Assembly: GCA_003165855.1 (NCBI GenBank)
Contig: PMXH01000198.1
Location: 1 to 6,368, forward strand
Reading direction: 5' to 3'
Length of the DNA stretch: 6,368 nucleotides
Source: Acidobacteriaceae bacterium
GTDB taxonomy: Bacteria > Acidobacteriota > Terriglobia > Terriglobales > Acidobacteriaceae
The notes below the pieces were generated by a model. The model was given only the letters and a program-made list of their open reading frames with translations. It did no database searches and was not told the origin of the DNA. Position numbers and translations under genes: made by a program. Below, in pieces: positions 4,838-6,368 of this stretch. Positions within the stretch are counted from its first letter, which is position 1. Each line of letters starts with the position of its first letter.

Positions 4838-6368
4838 TTACTTCCCCGTGTGGCTGACTCTCCAGATCGAGTTCGATCCGTCGTCGCTCACCAGCAGCGA
4901 ACCGTCCAAAGCCACCGTCACGCCCACCGGACGCCCCCACACGTTGCCATCCGGCAGCACAAAGCCGGTGAGAAAGTCTTCATACTCGCCGCTGGCGTGG
5001 CCGCTCTGGTGGAGCGGCACGCGGATCACTTCGTAGCCCACACGCACCGCCTTATTCCAGGAGCCGTGCTCGGAAGCGAAAATGTCTCCCTTGTAGTCTG
5101 CAGGAAACTGCTGGCCCTCATAGAACGCAAGTTCCAGCGATGCATTGTGCGGCTGCAGCAACACATCCGGTACGATCGCTTTGTCTTTCAACTCCGGATG
5201 CTTCCCCTGATGCCGCGGGTCCTGATGCGCCCCGATGTACCACCACGGCCAGCCGTAGAAACCGCCTTCCTGCACGTGCGTGATGTAGTCGGGAACCAGG
5301 TTGTCGCCCAGGGCGTCGCGCTCATTCACCGAGCACCAAAGCTCGCTGGTCTGCGGATTCACCGCAATCCCGCCGCCCGCATTGCGAATACCGTAGGCAT
5401 ACACGCTCAGTTTGCAGTTTGAGGGATCGCAGACAAGAATGTCGGCGCGGTCTTTTTCCCGAGGATGCGTGTCGGGGTCATCCACGTTCGATCCCGAGCC
5501 CACCGCAACAAACATTCTCTTGCCGTCCTGCGAGAATGCTACCGCCCGCGTCCAGTGCCCGGCTCCAGCCGGCAGATCGGCGATGTGTTGCGGCGCTCCG
5601 CTCGCCTTCAGATCGCCGCTGTGATAAGGAAAGCGAACAACCTCGCGCTCGCTGCCCACGTATAGCCACTGCGGGTCGGGGCCCGGAGGATAAAAAGCCA
5701 GGCCATACGGTTGTTTTAGACCGCTGGCAAAAATCGCCGACTGCTCGGGCTTGCCGTCGCCGGTCAGCCCGCGAAATACCCGGATTCGTCCGGGATCGCT
5801 CTCGGTAAGAAAAATGTCGCCGTTCGGAGCGGTGCGCAGTGTCCGGGGATTCTCGAGTCCAGCGGCGTACAGCTCAACTTTGAATCCGGCGGGCCCCACC
5901 GGCCACGCGTTTTCCGGCCGTGCCACCAGATCCGGACCGTTGTTCGCCGACTGCGTCGCATACGGCTGCGGTAGATCGTTCACCGTGATCTTGCGGACCG
6001 TTCCCGGCTTCTCGTAGCGGAAGTCGGTGAACGGCGGCGTGGGCTTCGGCCCCTTGAATGTCGAAGTGCCGAACGTTGAAGTGCTGGTATCGGGCGGGGG
6101 CGCGCTTGCTTCCTGCGCAGTCTGCGAGGCTTCCATCGACTTCACATAGGTGACAATCTGCCAGCGTTGCTTCGCTGGCAAGGCCGCCCATGAAGGCATC
6201 CCGTTATCCTTGTCGCCCCGCGTGATGAACCAGAACACTTCGCCCGGCGTAACGGAGTCGAGCTTCCCGACCACCAGAGACGGCACGTTTCCCGTGCCCT
6301 TGCCCAGTTTCCCGTGGCAAGACAAGCAATTCCGCGCATACAACCGCTTTCCAGCCTGCTCCGCCACA
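4838..6368 (-). CDS. Cytochrome c-PQQ sugar (L-sorbosone) dehydrogenase fusion, N-terminus missing
   Basis: The 3' end of a gene on the minus strand; at least 509 residues are visible and the 5' end is off the window. Numbering here starts at the GTG codon at 6367, which is probably an internal valine, since a signal peptide should precede it. Residues 1-80 are a class I cytochrome c: heme motif CLSCH (14-18) and axial Met57 in GMPSW. A Ser/Thr/Pro linker (81-115) leads to a predicted beta-propeller of the soluble glucose/sorbosone dehydrogenase family (about 125-509). His271 (GHWTR), Arg328-Asn329 (GIRNAGG) and Tyr371-Gly-Trp373 (YGWP) match the catalytic base, PQQ-binding and stacking residues of Acinetobacter soluble glucose dehydrogenase. 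It likely oxidises an aldose or related sugar in the periplasm and passes electrons from PQQ to its own heme. Sorbosone as substrate is a family label, not shown here. It converges with the chloroperoxidase. Confidence 0.9.
   Translation of the reverse strand, partial: VAEQAGKRLYARNCLSCHGKLGKGTGNVPSLVVGKLDSVTPGEVFWFITRGDKDNGMPSWAALPAKQRWQIVTYVKSMEASQTAQEASAPPPDTSTSTFGTSTFKGPKPTPPFTDFRYEKPGTVRKITVNDLPQPYATQSANNGPDLVARPENAWPVGPAGFKVELYAAGLENPRTLRTAPNGDIFLTESDPGRIRVFRGLTGDGKPEQSAIFASGLKQPYGLAFYPPGPDPQWLYVGSEREVVRFPYHSGDLKASGAPQHIADLPAGAGHWTRAVAFSQDGKRMFVAVGSGSNVDDPDTHPREKDRADILVCDPSNCKLSVYAYGIRNAGGGIAVNPQTSELWCSVNERDALGDNLVPDYITHVQEGGFYGWPWWYIGAHQDPRHQGKHPELKDKAIVPDVLLQPHNASLELAFYEGQQFPADYKGDIFASEHGSWNKAVRVGYEVIRVPLHQSGHASGEYEDFLTGFVLPDGNVWGRPVGVTVALDGSLLVSDDGSNSIWRVSHTGK
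6055..6084 (-). repeat. Two-copy 15-base tandem repeat in the dehydrogenase linker
   Basis: Units 6055-6069 and 6070-6084 agree at 12 of 15 positions. In the coding frame they give the repeated residues TSTFG and TSTFK in the flexible linker between the cytochrome and propeller domains. The length is a multiple of three, so the frame is kept; linker length may vary by slippage between relatives. Confidence 0.6.

Noticed and set aside
4850..5422. Plus-strand open frame of 190 codons opposite the dehydrogenase
   Set aside because: It is antisense to a convincingly conserved PQQ-domain sequence, with no good ribosome binding site and a low-information composition.

Overview
The window looks like a chromosomal stretch of moderately high GC content from a free-living Gram-negative bacterium. 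It encodes at least one outer-membrane-type beta-barrel, two proteins with export signals and a periplasmic-type cytochrome c/PQQ enzyme. The mix of a secreted prolyl oligopeptidase, a small 'GPTFRWG'-ending barrel and a cytochrome c-sorbosone dehydrogenase fusion resembles soil Acidobacteriota. That assignment is inference from gene style, since no marker gene is present. I see no transposase, integrase, CRISPR array or phage gene, and codon use looks even throughout.

Layout: 1-51 is the 3' part of a tRNA-Val (anticodon CAC) with an encoded CCA. A long hairpin (57-110) followed by a T-rich stretch lies between it and the convergent gene. 145-2304 (minus) is an exported S9A prolyl oligopeptidase with the whole catalytic apparatus. 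2305-2459 is a divergent intergenic region holding three separate dyad or hairpin elements, the last of which reaches the ribosome binding site of the plus-strand gene. 2460-3152 (plus) is an outer-membrane beta-barrel protein. 3313-3813 (plus) is an unrecognised five-helix membrane protein, and 3910-4749 (plus) is a cofactor-free chloroperoxidase/esterase of the alpha/beta hydrolase fold. A 9-bp inverted repeat (4759-4792) separates it from the convergent gene 4838-6368 (minus), a cytochrome c-PQQ sugar (sorbosone) dehydrogenase fusion whose N-terminus lies outside the window.

The genes do not form one clear pathway. The likeliest functional pair is the five-helix membrane protein and the chloroperoxidase, which lie in the same direction 96 bp apart with similar AAGGAG ribosome binding sites. 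The peptidase, barrel and dehydrogenase are envelope or periplasmic functions of a scavenging heterotroph. No gap without a gene exceeds 300 bases; the longest are 3153-3312 and 2305-2459, each about 155-160 bases. I found no convincing new multi-gene system. The most unusual signals are the structured leader of the barrel gene and the pairing of an uncharacterised His-containing membrane protein with a haloperoxidase-family hydrolase.
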